Source: Thalassobacillus cyri
GTDB taxonomy: Bacteria > Bacillota > Bacilli > Bacillales > Halobacillaceae
Assembly: GCF_900107755.1 (NCBI RefSeq)
Contig: NZ_FNQR01000005.1
Location: 124,001-188,000, forward strand
Reading direction: 5' to 3'
Length of the DNA stretch: 64,000 nucleotides
Position 1 is the first letter of the stretch, and each line of letters begins with the position of its first letter. The position numbers and the translations under genes are program-made. This document shows positions 49,967-58,875 of this stretch, one piece after another. The notes under the pieces were generated by a model. That model made no database searches. It had not been told where the DNA came from and saw only the letters and a program-made list of their open reading frames with translations.

Positions 49967-51694
49967 ATGACGAAAGAGAAGAGGATTGCCATATGGTTGA
50001 CCTGGCTTTTCGTTTGGCCGATTAGTTTATACGGGGTATATAGTTATATGGAACCAGGATTTGAAGGTTTAATGGCGGATCTATTCTCTTTTGCCATTTT
50101 AATTTGTATTGTCTCTTTATTCCCTCTTATATTTAAAGAGGGGCCGATCTTTTTGATTCAGGGTGTCAGTCTGGCAGTGTTTCTTTATTTCGGCTTATTT
50201 ATGGAAATAGTTCTGACGCAGATAGGTGTTATCTCCCTGCTTATAAAAGTGCGCATCACACGGGAGGACCTGCACCGCTTTCCGATGAACATGCTGATGT
50301 TTTTAGTCACGAGTATCGTTGGCGCTACAGTCTACTATCTTCTTGGGGGAGAGCATGGCAGTGCTGCCTATAATGAGTTGTATGATATCTTTCCTATTCT
50401 TGCTTATGCTATTATTATATTTTTAGTGAATCAGACCTTGATTAAAGTAATAGGGGTACTCCTACAGAAGCGCCCGTTTCAATTGATTGATCGTGCTACT
50501 TTATGGGAAACATACACTACAGTGCTCATTTTCCCGGTGGGTTTTGTCTTGTACAGGCTGTATGCTGATCTAGGAATCGTGGCCGTTTATTACGTAGGTA
50601 TCCCTTTTGTTTTTATTTCTGCCATGCTCATGCTGTACCATACCAGCCAACAACTTAATGGATACCTGCAAAAGACGAGTGATATCGGTCATGAACTTAC
50701 AGGACGTCTGAAATCCAAGGAAGTGATCGATCTCTTCATACTTCGGGTAGCAGAGCTCTTACCGCTTAAATATATTTATATTTTTAATGTGAAAGATGAG
50801 GAAAGCCTGACCTTGATGCGGTTTTATGATGGAAGCGGGCAATATAGCTTCTCCGAGTTCACTTTAAAGCCAGGGGAGGGTGTCAGTGGCTATGTGTGGC
50901 GGGAAAGAAAGGGAGTACGGTACAAAAAACAAGGCGAGTGGCTGCATTTAAATAATGGTTATATTCCAGATGATGGAGAAAGCGTTTTATCACTACCTGT
51001 CTTTCAGAATAATAAAATCGTTTCGGTTATTACGGTTATTTCTGATCAAAAGCGCGCATTTGAAAAGTATCAATATATGATTTTAGACATTTTGATTAAT
51101 TATCTTGCTGTAGCTATTGAGAATGCGAACAATTATGAGCTCACTAAAAATAAAAGTGAACGTTGTCCCCTCACGAATTTATATAATTACCGTTACTTCG
51201 AAGAGCAATTGGAAAAAACATTTCTCACCTTTAACAAGACAAATCGACCCATGTCGCTTGTTTTATTGGATATTGATCATTTCAAGGTAGTAAATGATAC
51301 ATATGGGCACCAGAGCGGCAACGAAATTCTATGCAGTGTGGCGGATTTGCTGAAGAATCAGATTGGAAGTGAAGGTCTGGCAGCTCGCTATGGTGGAGAA
51401 GAGTTTGTTATCTTATTACCGGGTTATAACCTTAGTGAAACGATGAACACCGCTGAAAAACTAAGGGAAAGTATAGCATCATCCACTTTTTATGCTTATG
51501 ATCATATTGTAAATCAGGACGGCCCGGCTGCTGTTTCCATTACAGCAAGTATTGGAGTAGCCACCTATCCCGACCACTGTGAAGAAGCACTTGAGCTTGT
51601 CCGCCATGCGGACCGGGCTATGTATGTAGGCGCAAAACAACAAGGGCGCAACAAAGTTGCCAACTATGAAAGTTTACTAGGGATAGCTGAATAA
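49967..51694 (+). CDS. Membrane diguanylate cyclase (GAF-GGDEF)
   Basis: 575 residues from ATG 49967 (GTG 49964 possible), nine bases after GGGAG. About six N-terminal helices (to about 225), a GAF-type sensor domain (about 245-385), then a GGDEF domain with the intact active-site motif GGEEF (476-480) and LLDIDHFKVVNDTYGHQSG. Expected to make cyclic di-GMP under an unknown signal. This gene is inserted between folC and comC, where B. subtilis has none. Confidence 0.93.
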   Translation: MTKEKRIAIWLTWLFVWPISLYGVYSYMEPGFEGLMADLFSFAILICIVSLFPLIFKEGPIFLIQGVSLAVFLYFGLFMEIVLTQIGVISLLIKVRITREDLHRFPMNMLMFLVTSIVGATVYYLLGGEHGSAAYNELYDIFPILAYAIIIFLVNQTLIKVIGVLLQKRPFQLIDRATLWETYTTVLIFPVGFVLYRLYADLGIVAVYYVGIPFVFISAMLMLYHTSQQLNGYLQKTSDIGHELTGRLKSKEVIDLFILRVAELLPLKYIYIFNVKDEESLTLMRFYDGSGQYSFSEFTLKPGEGVSGYVWRERKGVRYKKQGEWLHLNNGYIPDDGESVLSLPVFQNNKIVSVITVISDQKRAFEKYQYMILDILINYLAVAIENANNYELTKNKSERCPLTNLYNYRYFEEQLEKTFLTFNKTNRPMSLVLLDIDHFKVVNDTYGHQSGNEILCSVADLLKNQIGSEGLAARYGGEEFVILLPGYNLSETMNTAEKLRESIASSTFYAYDHIVNQDGPAAVSITASIGVATYPDHCEEALELVRHADRAMYVGAKQQGRNKVANYESLLGIAE

Positions 51695-51776
51695 TCAATG
51701 GAGCTATCTCTGGTAAATTCTTCGCCTTATCTTCGTTTATCCTCTCCCCCCAAATATCCTCGAAGGAGATTGTTTG

Positions 51777-52529
51777 ATGAAATTTAATCTCATTTTTTAT
51801 TTTTTCCTTATTGGCTTGGTATTCGGTTCTTTTTTTAATGTAGTCGGCTTTCGAATCCCCATACAATCTTTCTTCCGGCATCACCGTTCCCACTGTCCCT
51901 CATGCGATAAGCAGCTTTCCTGGCAGGACTTGATCCCTGTTTTATCTTACCTACGTCTGAAAGGGAAGTGTCGGTATTGCCACACCTCTATTTCTATTAT
52001 TTATCCCTTTGTAGAACTCTTCACTGGTAGTTTATTCGCATACAGCTTTTACATTTTTGGATTAACATTAGAACTCTTCACTGCTTTATTGTTAATTTCC
52101 CTGTTCAGCATTATTTTTGTCAGTGACATGGCTTATATGCATATTCCTGATAAAGTGCTGCTCGTATTTTTTATCCTATTCCTGGTTCTTCGTATGCTAC
52201 AGCCCATAATTTCCTGGAGCAATGCTTTTCTTGGGGGGATTTCAGGAATAGTGCTCATAGGAGCGATTATTCTTCTTAGTAACGGGGGCATGGGTGCTGG
52301 AGATATGAAGTTGTTTGGAATAATAGGTTTCATCATGGAGGTCGAAGGTTTGATGGTTACTTTTTTTCTAGCTGTCATTAGTGGAGCTCTTCTCAGTATA
52401 ATTCTGATGTTATCAGGGAAAGCATCACGAAGCCATCCCATTCCTTTTGCCCCCTTTATCATCTTTGGATCTTTAACTTCCTTCTTTTACGGTGACAGAA
52501 TCCTGATATGGTACATCGCTTTCTTTTAA
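51777..52529 (+). CDS. comC: Type IV prepilin/competence peptidase ComC
   Basis: 250 residues from ATG 51777, eight bases after GAAGGAG (a TTG at 51774 is less likely). Zinc cysteines C40, C43, C65 and C68 in two CxxC pairs, and the catalytic aspartates D117 in SDMAYMHIPD and D176 in GAGDMK. About seven helices. Cleaves and methylates ComG pseudopilins for DNA uptake. Confidence 0.95.
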   Translation: MKFNLIFYFFLIGLVFGSFFNVVGFRIPIQSFFRHHRSHCPSCDKQLSWQDLIPVLSYLRLKGKCRYCHTSISIIYPFVELFTGSLFAYSFYIFGLTLELFTALLLISLFSIIFVSDMAYMHIPDKVLLVFFILFLVLRMLQPIISWSNAFLGGISGIVLIGAIILLSNGGMGAGDMKLFGIIGFIMEVEGLMVTFFLAVISGALLSIILMLSGKASRSHPIPFAPFIIFGSLTSFFYGDRILIWYIAFF

Positions 52530-52532
52530 CAA

Positions 52533-53306
52533 GACTCTGTTAAAACCCAGTGTTTGATTTTAGCTCCCTTTACTTGAAGACTCAGTTTTGAGAGAAACTG
52601 TTTCTGTTATGGTGGTGAGCGTTTGGAGGTTCGGGAAATCACTCGCTTTCCATGGGGGTACGGTGATCTTCCTCGGGCTAAAGCCCTGCGGGATCTCATC
52701 ATGTACTATTTTCCCATAGGACTTTGAATAAGCTTCTTGAATAAACTCGGCACGAAGAAAATGCGTAGCATTTTCGAGGAGTCTTGCAATTTCCCGGACC
52801 TCCTTGCGTTCATGATTAAAACGGAAACATCGGTATGGTGTTCTTCAAACAAAGGTAGAGCTATTCATGAAAGTGCACTGTCACCTGCATCATAATTCAA
52901 AATTATTCGTGGAAGACATCTTCATCTATTACAGGGTTCATTTCTCCCATCCTTCGGCTGCGTTGGTAGGAAAGCTGCGAGACTCCCGCGGGAGACGGAG
53001 CTAGGCAAGATCCCACAGGAGTGAAACGACTGAGGAGGCTTGCCAGTTCCCCCGCAGGAAAGAAATGAATGCGTAATCTCCTTGGGAAACACGACACGCA
53101 TAAGCAGAACATCAAAAGGGAAGGGCTCTTTCTTCCCGTTGGTGGACTGCTTATGTCGCGAGTGTCTAGGCGATGAAGTTGGAAAGCGAGTAGTTTCCCA
53201 GCCACCCCTTACTCTTTTTTGGTAAAGAACCCCTTCTATCTTGAAACTGAGTCTTCGACTTTACGGCCCTATTGTTGAATGAAAAACCAACAACAATCTT
53301 TAAAAA
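52533..53306. repeat. Non-coding repeat element 2 with inverted ends
   Basis: About 770 bp without a gene. The left end has CCCTTTACTTGAAGACTCAG; the right end, read inverted, has CGTAAAGTCGAAGACTCAG, so the ends are inverted repeats of over 15 bp. Its right interior inverted (CGCTTTCCAACTTCATCGCC, ACTCGCGACATAAGCAGTCC) matches the left interior of element 1. A central G+C-rich module (GACTCCCGCGGGAGACGG, CCCCCGCAGGAAAG) is typical of Bacillaceae intergenic repeats. Short frames here lack ribosome sites. 53307-53501 shows nothing recognisable. Confidence 0.8.
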
Positions 53307-53501
53307 AGGTACTGATTTACCAGTGATATTTAACAAAGCCACTGATAAAAAAATATCAATAATGATACAAGACATAGTCAACAAATAACTGCTTGAAAAG
53401 AAATTGTCGAACGTTAATTGCATTCCGGTGACAAGTTTCGTCTACTTTTTTTAAATACTTTTGGTAGAGTAGTACAAAACGACCCAGAGGTGGTGAATCT
53501 A

Positions 53502-54407
53502 GTGGACAAGCAGGATAAAATCTCTATAAGGATGAATGGCAAAGAGACATTGATCCCTCGGGAAGACGAGAAAGCGATAGAGGAGGTAGTTACTTCTCAA
53601 GAAGAACAAGCAGCTACAGCTGAAGTATATGAATATGAACACTCGGAACAGAAAAAAGTAATCAAACCCGAAGCTTGGAAGAAGCATCCCTATTATAAAA
53701 AAAAGAAGAGGAAAAAGAAGCTTTCTTCCCCTGTGAAGAATATCGTCGTGTCAGTAATTGGAGCACTATTGTTAGGGCTTTTACTAGGGTTTATTTTACT
53801 CCGTATGTTTGTAGGGATTACTGAAAGTGATGGGGCAGCAACAGAAAATCCTGTCGCATACACAGGGGGTACAGATACTGGGAATGCTGAATCAGTAACA
53901 ACGGATGGAGGAAGCGCCATTAAACTTCCAACTGTCGAAGCGTATGTGGTTCAGGCAGGGTATTTTACAAGCAGGGAGAAAGCGGAAGAATGGAGCCAAA
54001 ACTATATAGAAAAAGGATATCCTACTGTAGTTTGGGAGCGGGAGGGTGATGTTTTCCTATTTACAGGACTGGCCAGAAGTTATGAGGCTGCTAATGAAAA
54101 AGCATCCCCATTACTTAAGGATGACCTTCAAACCTATGTCAAACCTTGGAAAGTCACAGCAACTGAAAAGGTGAACGTAAAAGGAGCGGAACCTCTCAGT
54201 GGTTTCGCTGATTTATTCTATTCGACTATAGATGGAAAAGAAACGACAGAGGAATGGAATCAACTTGCTGTACGCCTGCCTGAAAATGAAACATTCAACG
54301 AACTTAAAGCTGCTATAAAGAGTTTAAGTAAATCGAATAGCAGCAGCCAAAAAGATGTGCTTTTATTGAAAATTTGGAAAAGCTATGAAAATATTCTTAA
54401 AAAATAG
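53502..54407 (+). CDS. spoIIB: Sporulation protein SpoIIB (SPOR domain)
   Basis: 301 residues from GTG 53502 (MDKQDKISIRMNG) behind AGAGGTGG; the longer frame lacks a ribosome site. A cytoplasmic charged region, one membrane helix (about 88-112; VSVIGALLLGLLLGFILL), then a SPOR domain (about 145-220: EAYVVQAGYFTSREKAEEW, TGLARSYEAANEKA) that binds septal peptidoglycan. Between comC and maf as in B. subtilis; helps septal wall thinning. Confidence 0.93.
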   Translation: MDKQDKISIRMNGKETLIPREDEKAIEEVVTSQEEQAATAEVYEYEHSEQKKVIKPEAWKKHPYYKKKKRKKKLSSPVKNIVVSVIGALLLGLLLGFILLRMFVGITESDGAATENPVAYTGGTDTGNAESVTTDGGSAIKLPTVEAYVVQAGYFTSREKAEEWSQNYIEKGYPTVVWEREGDVFLFTGLARSYEAANEKASPLLKDDLQTYVKPWKVTATEKVNVKGAEPLSGFADLFYSTIDGKETTEEWNQLAVRLPENETFNELKAAIKSLSKSNSSSQKDVLLLKIWKSYENILKK

Positions 54408-54430
54408 GTGCTGTAAGTGCCTATTTTTTT
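54402..54430 (+). terminator. Terminator after spoIIB
   Basis: A 10-bp stem with G-U pairs, AAATAGGTGC/GTGCCTATTT, then TTTT. It includes the spoIIB stop. Confidence 0.85.
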
Positions 54431-54596
54431 ATTTTAGTTTAATTATTTAACTAGAAAGTAGGAAAAGCTTATAATAAAAATCAGATATGTAGAATATAGA
54501 AAAAGCTAAATCGCAATATAACTATTTTTATTATTTCTTGAAAGTTTAATACACTGGTTAGAACCTCACAGTTTGTTATTGGGAAAGGGTGTCAGG

Positions 54597-55166
54597 ATGG
54601 ACAAATCATTAGTGTTAGGCTCAGCTTCACCAAGAAGGAAAAGTCTGCTTGAATTAGCCGGCTTTCAATTTGGAATCAGAACAAGCGAAGCAGATGAATC
54701 TGTCGTTAAGAGTAAGGATCCTGAAACGTTGGTTCAGAAGCTTGCAGAGGTAAAGGCCGAGCAAATCGCTACAACAGAAAATGAAGTATTAGTAACGGCG
54801 GATACAGTTGTAAGCTTTGCTGGAAACGTGTTGGGAAAACCGGAAAACCGGATGGAAGCAATCGAAACACTTCAGCTATTAAGCGGCAATACTCATGCCG
54901 TTCATACAGGTGTGATGATCCGGGGGTATAATCAATCTAAAATATTTTCCATAAAAACCGACGTAGAATTTATGGAGTTGGCGGAAACAGATATCATTCG
55001 TTATGTAGATACAGGAGATCCTTTCGATAAAGCGGGAAGCTATGGAATCCAAACGAAAGGAGCATTATTGGTAAAAGGGATACGTGGAGATTATTATAAT
55101 GTCGTCGGGCTTCCTATCGCTTATCTGGTAAAAGAGCTTGAAAAATATGACATCACTCCCTCTTGA
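54597..55166 (+). CDS. maf: Maf nucleoside-triphosphate pyrophosphatase
   Basis: 189 residues from ATG 54597 (ribosome site GAAAGGGTG). Maf signature LGSASPRRKSLLELAG at the start, VTADTVVSFAGNVLGKP, DPFDKAGSYGIQ, and GDYYNVVGLPI. Septum-linked NTP pyrophosphatase. Precedes radC as in B. subtilis. Confidence 0.96.
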   Translation: MDKSLVLGSASPRRKSLLELAGFQFGIRTSEADESVVKSKDPETLVQKLAEVKAEQIATTENEVLVTADTVVSFAGNVLGKPENRMEAIETLQLLSGNTHAVHTGVMIRGYNQSKIFSIKTDVEFMELAETDIIRYVDTGDPFDKAGSYGIQTKGALLVKGIRGDYYNVVGLPIAYLVKELEKYDITPS

Positions 55167-55200
55167 AAATAATTTGTGAGGAAAAACAGGAAAGGGTGCA

Positions 55201-55896
55201 GTGATTTTGTCAGATGCCCAGGTTATGTTGAAAGATGTGCCTCTAGCTGATAGGCCAAGGGAGCGTATGATAGAACATGGTCCCCGTCATTTATCGAACC
55301 AGGAACTGATAGCTATTCTCCTTGGCAGTGGATCGAAGAACGATTCAGTGATGAACTTGTCCCAGCGTTTGCTGATACATTTTGAGGGCTTGGATCTTTT
55401 GAAGGATGCCACAATTGAAGAATTGACAGCGATCAAAGGAGTAGGTACAGCAAAAGCTGTGCTCATCCAGGCGGCCTTAGAAATAGGTAAAAGAATCCAT
55501 CAAATGAAGCCGCCTGAACGCTACATCATTCGCAGCCCGGAGGATGGAGCAGATTTTGTAATGGAAGAGCTGCGAGGACTTAAACAGGAACATTTCATAT
55601 GTCTGTTTCTGAATACGAAAAATCAAGTTCTGCATCGACAAACGATATTCATTGGAAGTCTCAACGCCTCGATCGTTCACCCGCGCGAAGTCTATAAAGA
55701 AGCGGTCAAGCGGTCAGCTGCCTCACTTATTTGTATTCATAACCACCCCTCTGGTGATCCGACTCCATCGCAAGAAGACATCAATGTAACGAGAAGATTA
55801 GCGGAATCAGGGAAGATGATCGGTATCGAATTGTTGGACCATTTAGTGATTGGTGATCGGAAATTTGTATCCCTTAAAGAAAAAGGGTACTTGTAA
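55201..55896 (+). CDS. radC: DNA-repair/competence protein RadC
   Basis: 231 residues, GTG start after GAAAGGGTG. N-terminal UPF0758 helix-hairpin-helix (LSNQELIAILLGSG) and the JAB1/MPN metal site: H180 and H182 in CIHNHPSGDPTPS. Same place as in B. subtilis, but the gene after it there (mreB) is replaced here by a prophage end. The radC frame is intact. Confidence 0.95.
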   Translation: MILSDAQVMLKDVPLADRPRERMIEHGPRHLSNQELIAILLGSGSKNDSVMNLSQRLLIHFEGLDLLKDATIEELTAIKGVGTAKAVLIQAALEIGKRIHQMKPPERYIIRSPEDGADFVMEELRGLKQEHFICLFLNTKNQVLHRQTIFIGSLNASIVHPREVYKEAVKRSAASLICIHNHPSGDPTPSQEDINVTRRLAESGKMIGIELLDHLVIGDRKFVSLKEKGYL

Positions 55897-55940
55897 TACT
55901 TTCTGTTTTTTCAATGAAACCCTATGAAAGGTGGGATGTA

Positions 55941-55985
55941 GAGGTTTTCAATCAGATTTTAAAAGGGAAACCTAACGAAAACCTC
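55941..55985. other. Inverted repeat at the junction beyond radC (possible integrase arm or att region)
   Basis: GAGGTTTTC (55941-55949) and GAAAACCTC (55977-55985) are exact inverted copies, 27 bp apart, in the 100-bp gap between the radC stop and the integrase stop. The actual attL core cannot be defined without the right end. Confidence 0.45.
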
Positions 55986-55995
55986 ACACAAATTT

Positions 55996-57219
55996 TTAAA
56001 ACACCATTTTTTCTAGGAGGTTCCCGTACAATTCGGATATTTTAACGGGAGCTTCCTTTTTCATTTTATTAGTCACATGTGTATAGATTTGGACAGTTGT
56101 ACCAGCATCATCGTGACCAACTCTTTTCATGATTGTAGCTAATTCCACTTTTGCTTCAGCAAGCATACTCACATGAGTGTGTCTAAAAATATGAGGAGTA
56201 GCTTTCTTCTGGATATCTGTATATTTTAGAAGTCGGTTCATTCTTTTATTCAATTGTATGGTGTTAAAAGGGAACCCATTAGGTCGAGCAAAAACAAAAT
56301 TCTCATCGTGATAGGGGACAATAGTATTGTAATATGGCACCTCTGTATTTCTGAGCTTAAGCTTACGTTTATCGTTATCATTAACCACCTTCCTTAGCAT
56401 GTCCATTACCTTTTTCTCCATGATAACTTCACGAACAGACCCTTCAGTCTTAGGCGGTGTTAATACATACTCCCTCATGTTGTTCGATTCATTATAAATA
56501 GTTTTTGTTATATCAATAGTATTAGTTTCAAAGTTTAAATCTTCTTTTTTCAAAGCGCATAATTCACCAGGACGCATCCCGGAGAAAGCTAATGTATAAA
56601 ACCTTTCTTTGTCATAAAGCTTACCGTATTTAACTGCAGCTGCTAAAAACTGTTCCAATTCTTCACGATCCAAATATTTCTCTTCAACCGCATCTTTCTT
56701 AATCTCAAATATGGATTTTTGCCGTTTGGGTATGTCTATATCAAGCGCAGGGTTTTCAGTAATCCAATTATTCTTTTTGGCAAATTTAAAGATGCGATTT
56801 CCGGTACTGTGTATCCCTTTAACTGTATTCCTGGCGTAATCATTAAATATGGTATTTATTACATTCTGATATAAGAAATGAGTTATGTTAGCAATTGGCT
56901 TCTTTGCTATATGCTTATTCAAAATATTTATATCTTTTCGACATCTAAGTAATGTGCTGTCCTTTTTTCCTGTTACCTTATACATTTCATACCAGGTATG
57001 GGCAAGCTCATCAAAAGTCATCTGACCTGATTTTTGATAATCATGACCATATCGTTCTAATTCATGGATAGCTTGAAGTACTTTTTTCTTAGCATCTTTT
57101 TGCTTAATCGCTCGGCGAGTGATTTGTTTTCGTTTGCCTGTGACTGGATCTCTTGGTCCATCAGACACACACTCCCATCGGACTTGACCAGATTTTAAGG
57201 TGATTTTTTCACAATGCAT
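55996..57219 (-). CDS. Tyrosine-type phage integrase
   Basis: 407 residues from ATG 57219 behind AGGAGGT (a GTG at 57225 is too close). N-terminal AP2-like arm-binding region, SAM-like core-binding domain (about 65-160), then the catalytic domain with R216 (SGMRPGE), H342/R345 (TPHIFRHTH), H368 (VGHDD) and nucleophile Y378 (QIYTHVT). It places the prophage end next to radC and points leftward at the presumed attachment site. Confidence 0.96.
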   Translation of the reverse strand: MHCEKITLKSGQVRWECVSDGPRDPVTGKRKQITRRAIKQKDAKKKVLQAIHELERYGHDYQKSGQMTFDELAHTWYEMYKVTGKKDSTLLRCRKDINILNKHIAKKPIANITHFLYQNVINTIFNDYARNTVKGIHSTGNRIFKFAKKNNWITENPALDIDIPKRQKSIFEIKKDAVEEKYLDREELEQFLAAAVKYGKLYDKERFYTLAFSGMRPGELCALKKEDLNFETNTIDITKTIYNESNNMREYVLTPPKTEGSVREVIMEKKVMDMLRKVVNDNDKRKLKLRNTEVPYYNTIVPYHDENFVFARPNGFPFNTIQLNKRMNRLLKYTDIQKKATPHIFRHTHVSMLAEAKVELATIMKRVGHDDAGTTVQIYTHVTNKMKKEAPVKISELYGNLLEKMVF

Positions 57220-57350
57220 TGACACATACCTCCTTTATAATAATGTAAGTTAAAAGACCTTCAAGTAAGGTGACAATTATTCATAAGCGTTAGTGTATGC
57301 GATGGTTATCAAACTGCCTAAGCCTTTCGGACGTAAAAGGAATTGTCACA

Positions 57351-57845
57351 TTAATATTTCTCAGTGATAAAGGTTGTGTGCAGACGTCGCCAAATTTGTT
57401 CATAACGTTCATTGCATAGCTTTTCTGTTACTCTGAAATCATTTGCCCAGCGAGAAATGATGTCTTTATCAGATAGATCATATTCCTTTATCATGTGGTG
57501 GGGAAGAGCAGCATAGAGGGTGAAATGGCGTGCGTCACGCTCTTGGAGCTCTCGAAACGCTTGAGGCATCATAGATTGCCTTCCCGTATGGCGTATAGCA
57601 TGACACAGCTCATGATAAAACTGTTCTCTCTGTTCTTCTTTAGAACAGCGACCATCAATAATGATTGCTCGGTAATTACCAAAGCGATCGTAACGGGAAG
57701 GCATGTCCTTGCGTATTAAGTGAATTCTATATTTCCTAGCTATGCGAGTGGCTTTGAGGTCCTTGGGATTAGTCCAACCATTTCTTATGTACCATTCAGA
57801 GACCCAATCTTCTAAGTATGTTGTAGGGTATAATGGAAATTTCAT
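57351..57845 (-). CDS. ImmA/IrrE-type metallopeptidase
   Basis: 164 residues from ATG 57845 (MKFPLYPTTYLED). The zinc motif HELCH is at 78-82 (FYHELCHAIRH), and a downstream Glu is in RELQERDARHF. These proteases cleave the matching repressor when an SOS-type signal arrives, releasing the element. Normally adjacent to the repressor gene; here a 3.5-kb accessory block separates them. Confidence 0.88.
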   Translation of the reverse strand: MKFPLYPTTYLEDWVSEWYIRNGWTNPKDLKATRIARKYRIHLIRKDMPSRYDRFGNYRAIIIDGRCSKEEQREQFYHELCHAIRHTGRQSMMPQAFRELQERDARHFTLYAALPHHMIKEYDLSDKDIISRWANDFRVTEKLCNERYEQIWRRLHTTFITEKY

Positions 57846-57897
57846 GTATGTCACATCCTCAAATAAGATTATACGAACAAATGTTCCTATTTTCAAA

Positions 57898-57937
57898 TAA
57901 AAAAAGTCCGTTCACCCTTATGAACGGACTTTTTTTA
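57898..57937. terminator. Two-way terminator between the immA-like gene and sce7725
   Basis: Stem AGTCCGTTCA/TGAACGGACT flanked by A7 on one side and T7 on the other, loop CCCTTA. Serves sce7725 on the minus strand; shields immA. Confidence 0.93.
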
Positions 57938-58864
57938 TTATAGTTTTTGAGCAAGTAGCTCTATATGATGTTTAATAGAAAAACGTTTTGCCATCCCTAG
58001 TCCTGGATAATGTTTTCTTTCATGAGTATCTCTAAAGTCCTTAGAACCCTTTGTTTCCTTGAAGTAGCTATTAGTATCCATAAATTTAACTAATTTGGCT
58101 ACTGCTTGTAAGTATTTGCCACCAGGATTTTCCGCACCTTCAGTATCATCCGAAACAAAATGTTGGATTACTATTTCTTTGGTTGGGAGTTGTGTGGTTA
58201 GATGTAATGCAACTGCATGTGCTGGACCTCCACTTTCACTTAATTCTTTTCCTACCATTTGAAAATCACCAAAACCATCATATTCAGGTCTGTAAGTAAT
58301 ATGTAAATCTGTAAAATAGGATTGGTTAGGGAACTCCGCATTCTTACTTGCTTTTTTGAATGAGTCTCTCATTAGAACCCTTTTGTAATTCGAAAAATGG
58401 CGTTTGTATAATTCACTTACCTGCTCGTCCATAAAAACTTGGTAATCTATTTTACCCATATTTTCATTCATAGTGTTTATAATTTCATCAACATCAGTGT
58501 TAGGACTAGATTGATGAATAAAAGTAAAATTGTCGCTGGAGTAATCATTGAATAACTTTTGTAAATTGTTGTGGGTTGTCTCTGTAGTTATGCAATATCC
58601 TAAGGAAACGTTAGCTAAAACTAATTCAGATAGTAATTCATCAATCTTTTCAGCTTCCTCTTTTAAATCGCCGTTTTGTGGGTTAATAATGAAAATATAA
58701 GGTATTTCAGCTTCACTCAATGAATTTAATTTGTTTAGAGTGGTTTTGTTATCATTTAAAGGCTCGATTATAGGTATTACACTTGAATGTTCGGAGAAAA
58801 ACGGCACTAATTCATTTAATGCATGAAGCTCATTTGATTTTCCATAAAGGTAGGGAAAGTACAT
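57938..58864 (-). CDS. Sce7725 family protein
   Basis: 308 residues, start MYFPYLYGKSNELHALNEL, with SSVIPIIEPL, IFIINPQNG and VFMDEQ, the typical sce7725 pattern. The C-terminus has DFRDTHERKHYPG. No catalytic motif I can name. Separated from the sce7726 gene by 11 bp with ribosome site TAGGAGG, so the two form an operon. Family members recur next to sce7726 in mobile regions; the pair's function is unknown to me. Ends at a strong terminator. Confidence 0.78.
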   Translation of the reverse strand: MYFPYLYGKSNELHALNELVPFFSEHSSVIPIIEPLNDNKTTLNKLNSLSEAEIPYIFIINPQNGDLKEEAEKIDELLSELVLANVSLGYCITTETTHNNLQKLFNDYSSDNFTFIHQSSPNTDVDEIINTMNENMGKIDYQVFMDEQVSELYKRHFSNYKRVLMRDSFKKASKNAEFPNQSYFTDLHITYRPEYDGFGDFQMVGKELSESGGPAHAVALHLTTQLPTKEIVIQHFVSDDTEGAENPGGKYLQAVAKLVKFMDTNSYFKETKGSKDFRDTHERKHYPGLGMAKRFSIKHHIELLAQKL

Positions 58865-58875
58865 AGGTTAGCCTC

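Noticed and set aside
52903-53225. Short open frames on both strands of repeat element 2
   Set aside because: They come from G+C-rich inverted repeats, and the frames differ from those in element 1.
57495-57719. Plus-strand frame opposite the ImmA-like gene
   Set aside because: No ribosome site; the minus-strand frame has the HELCH zinc motif and a terminator context.
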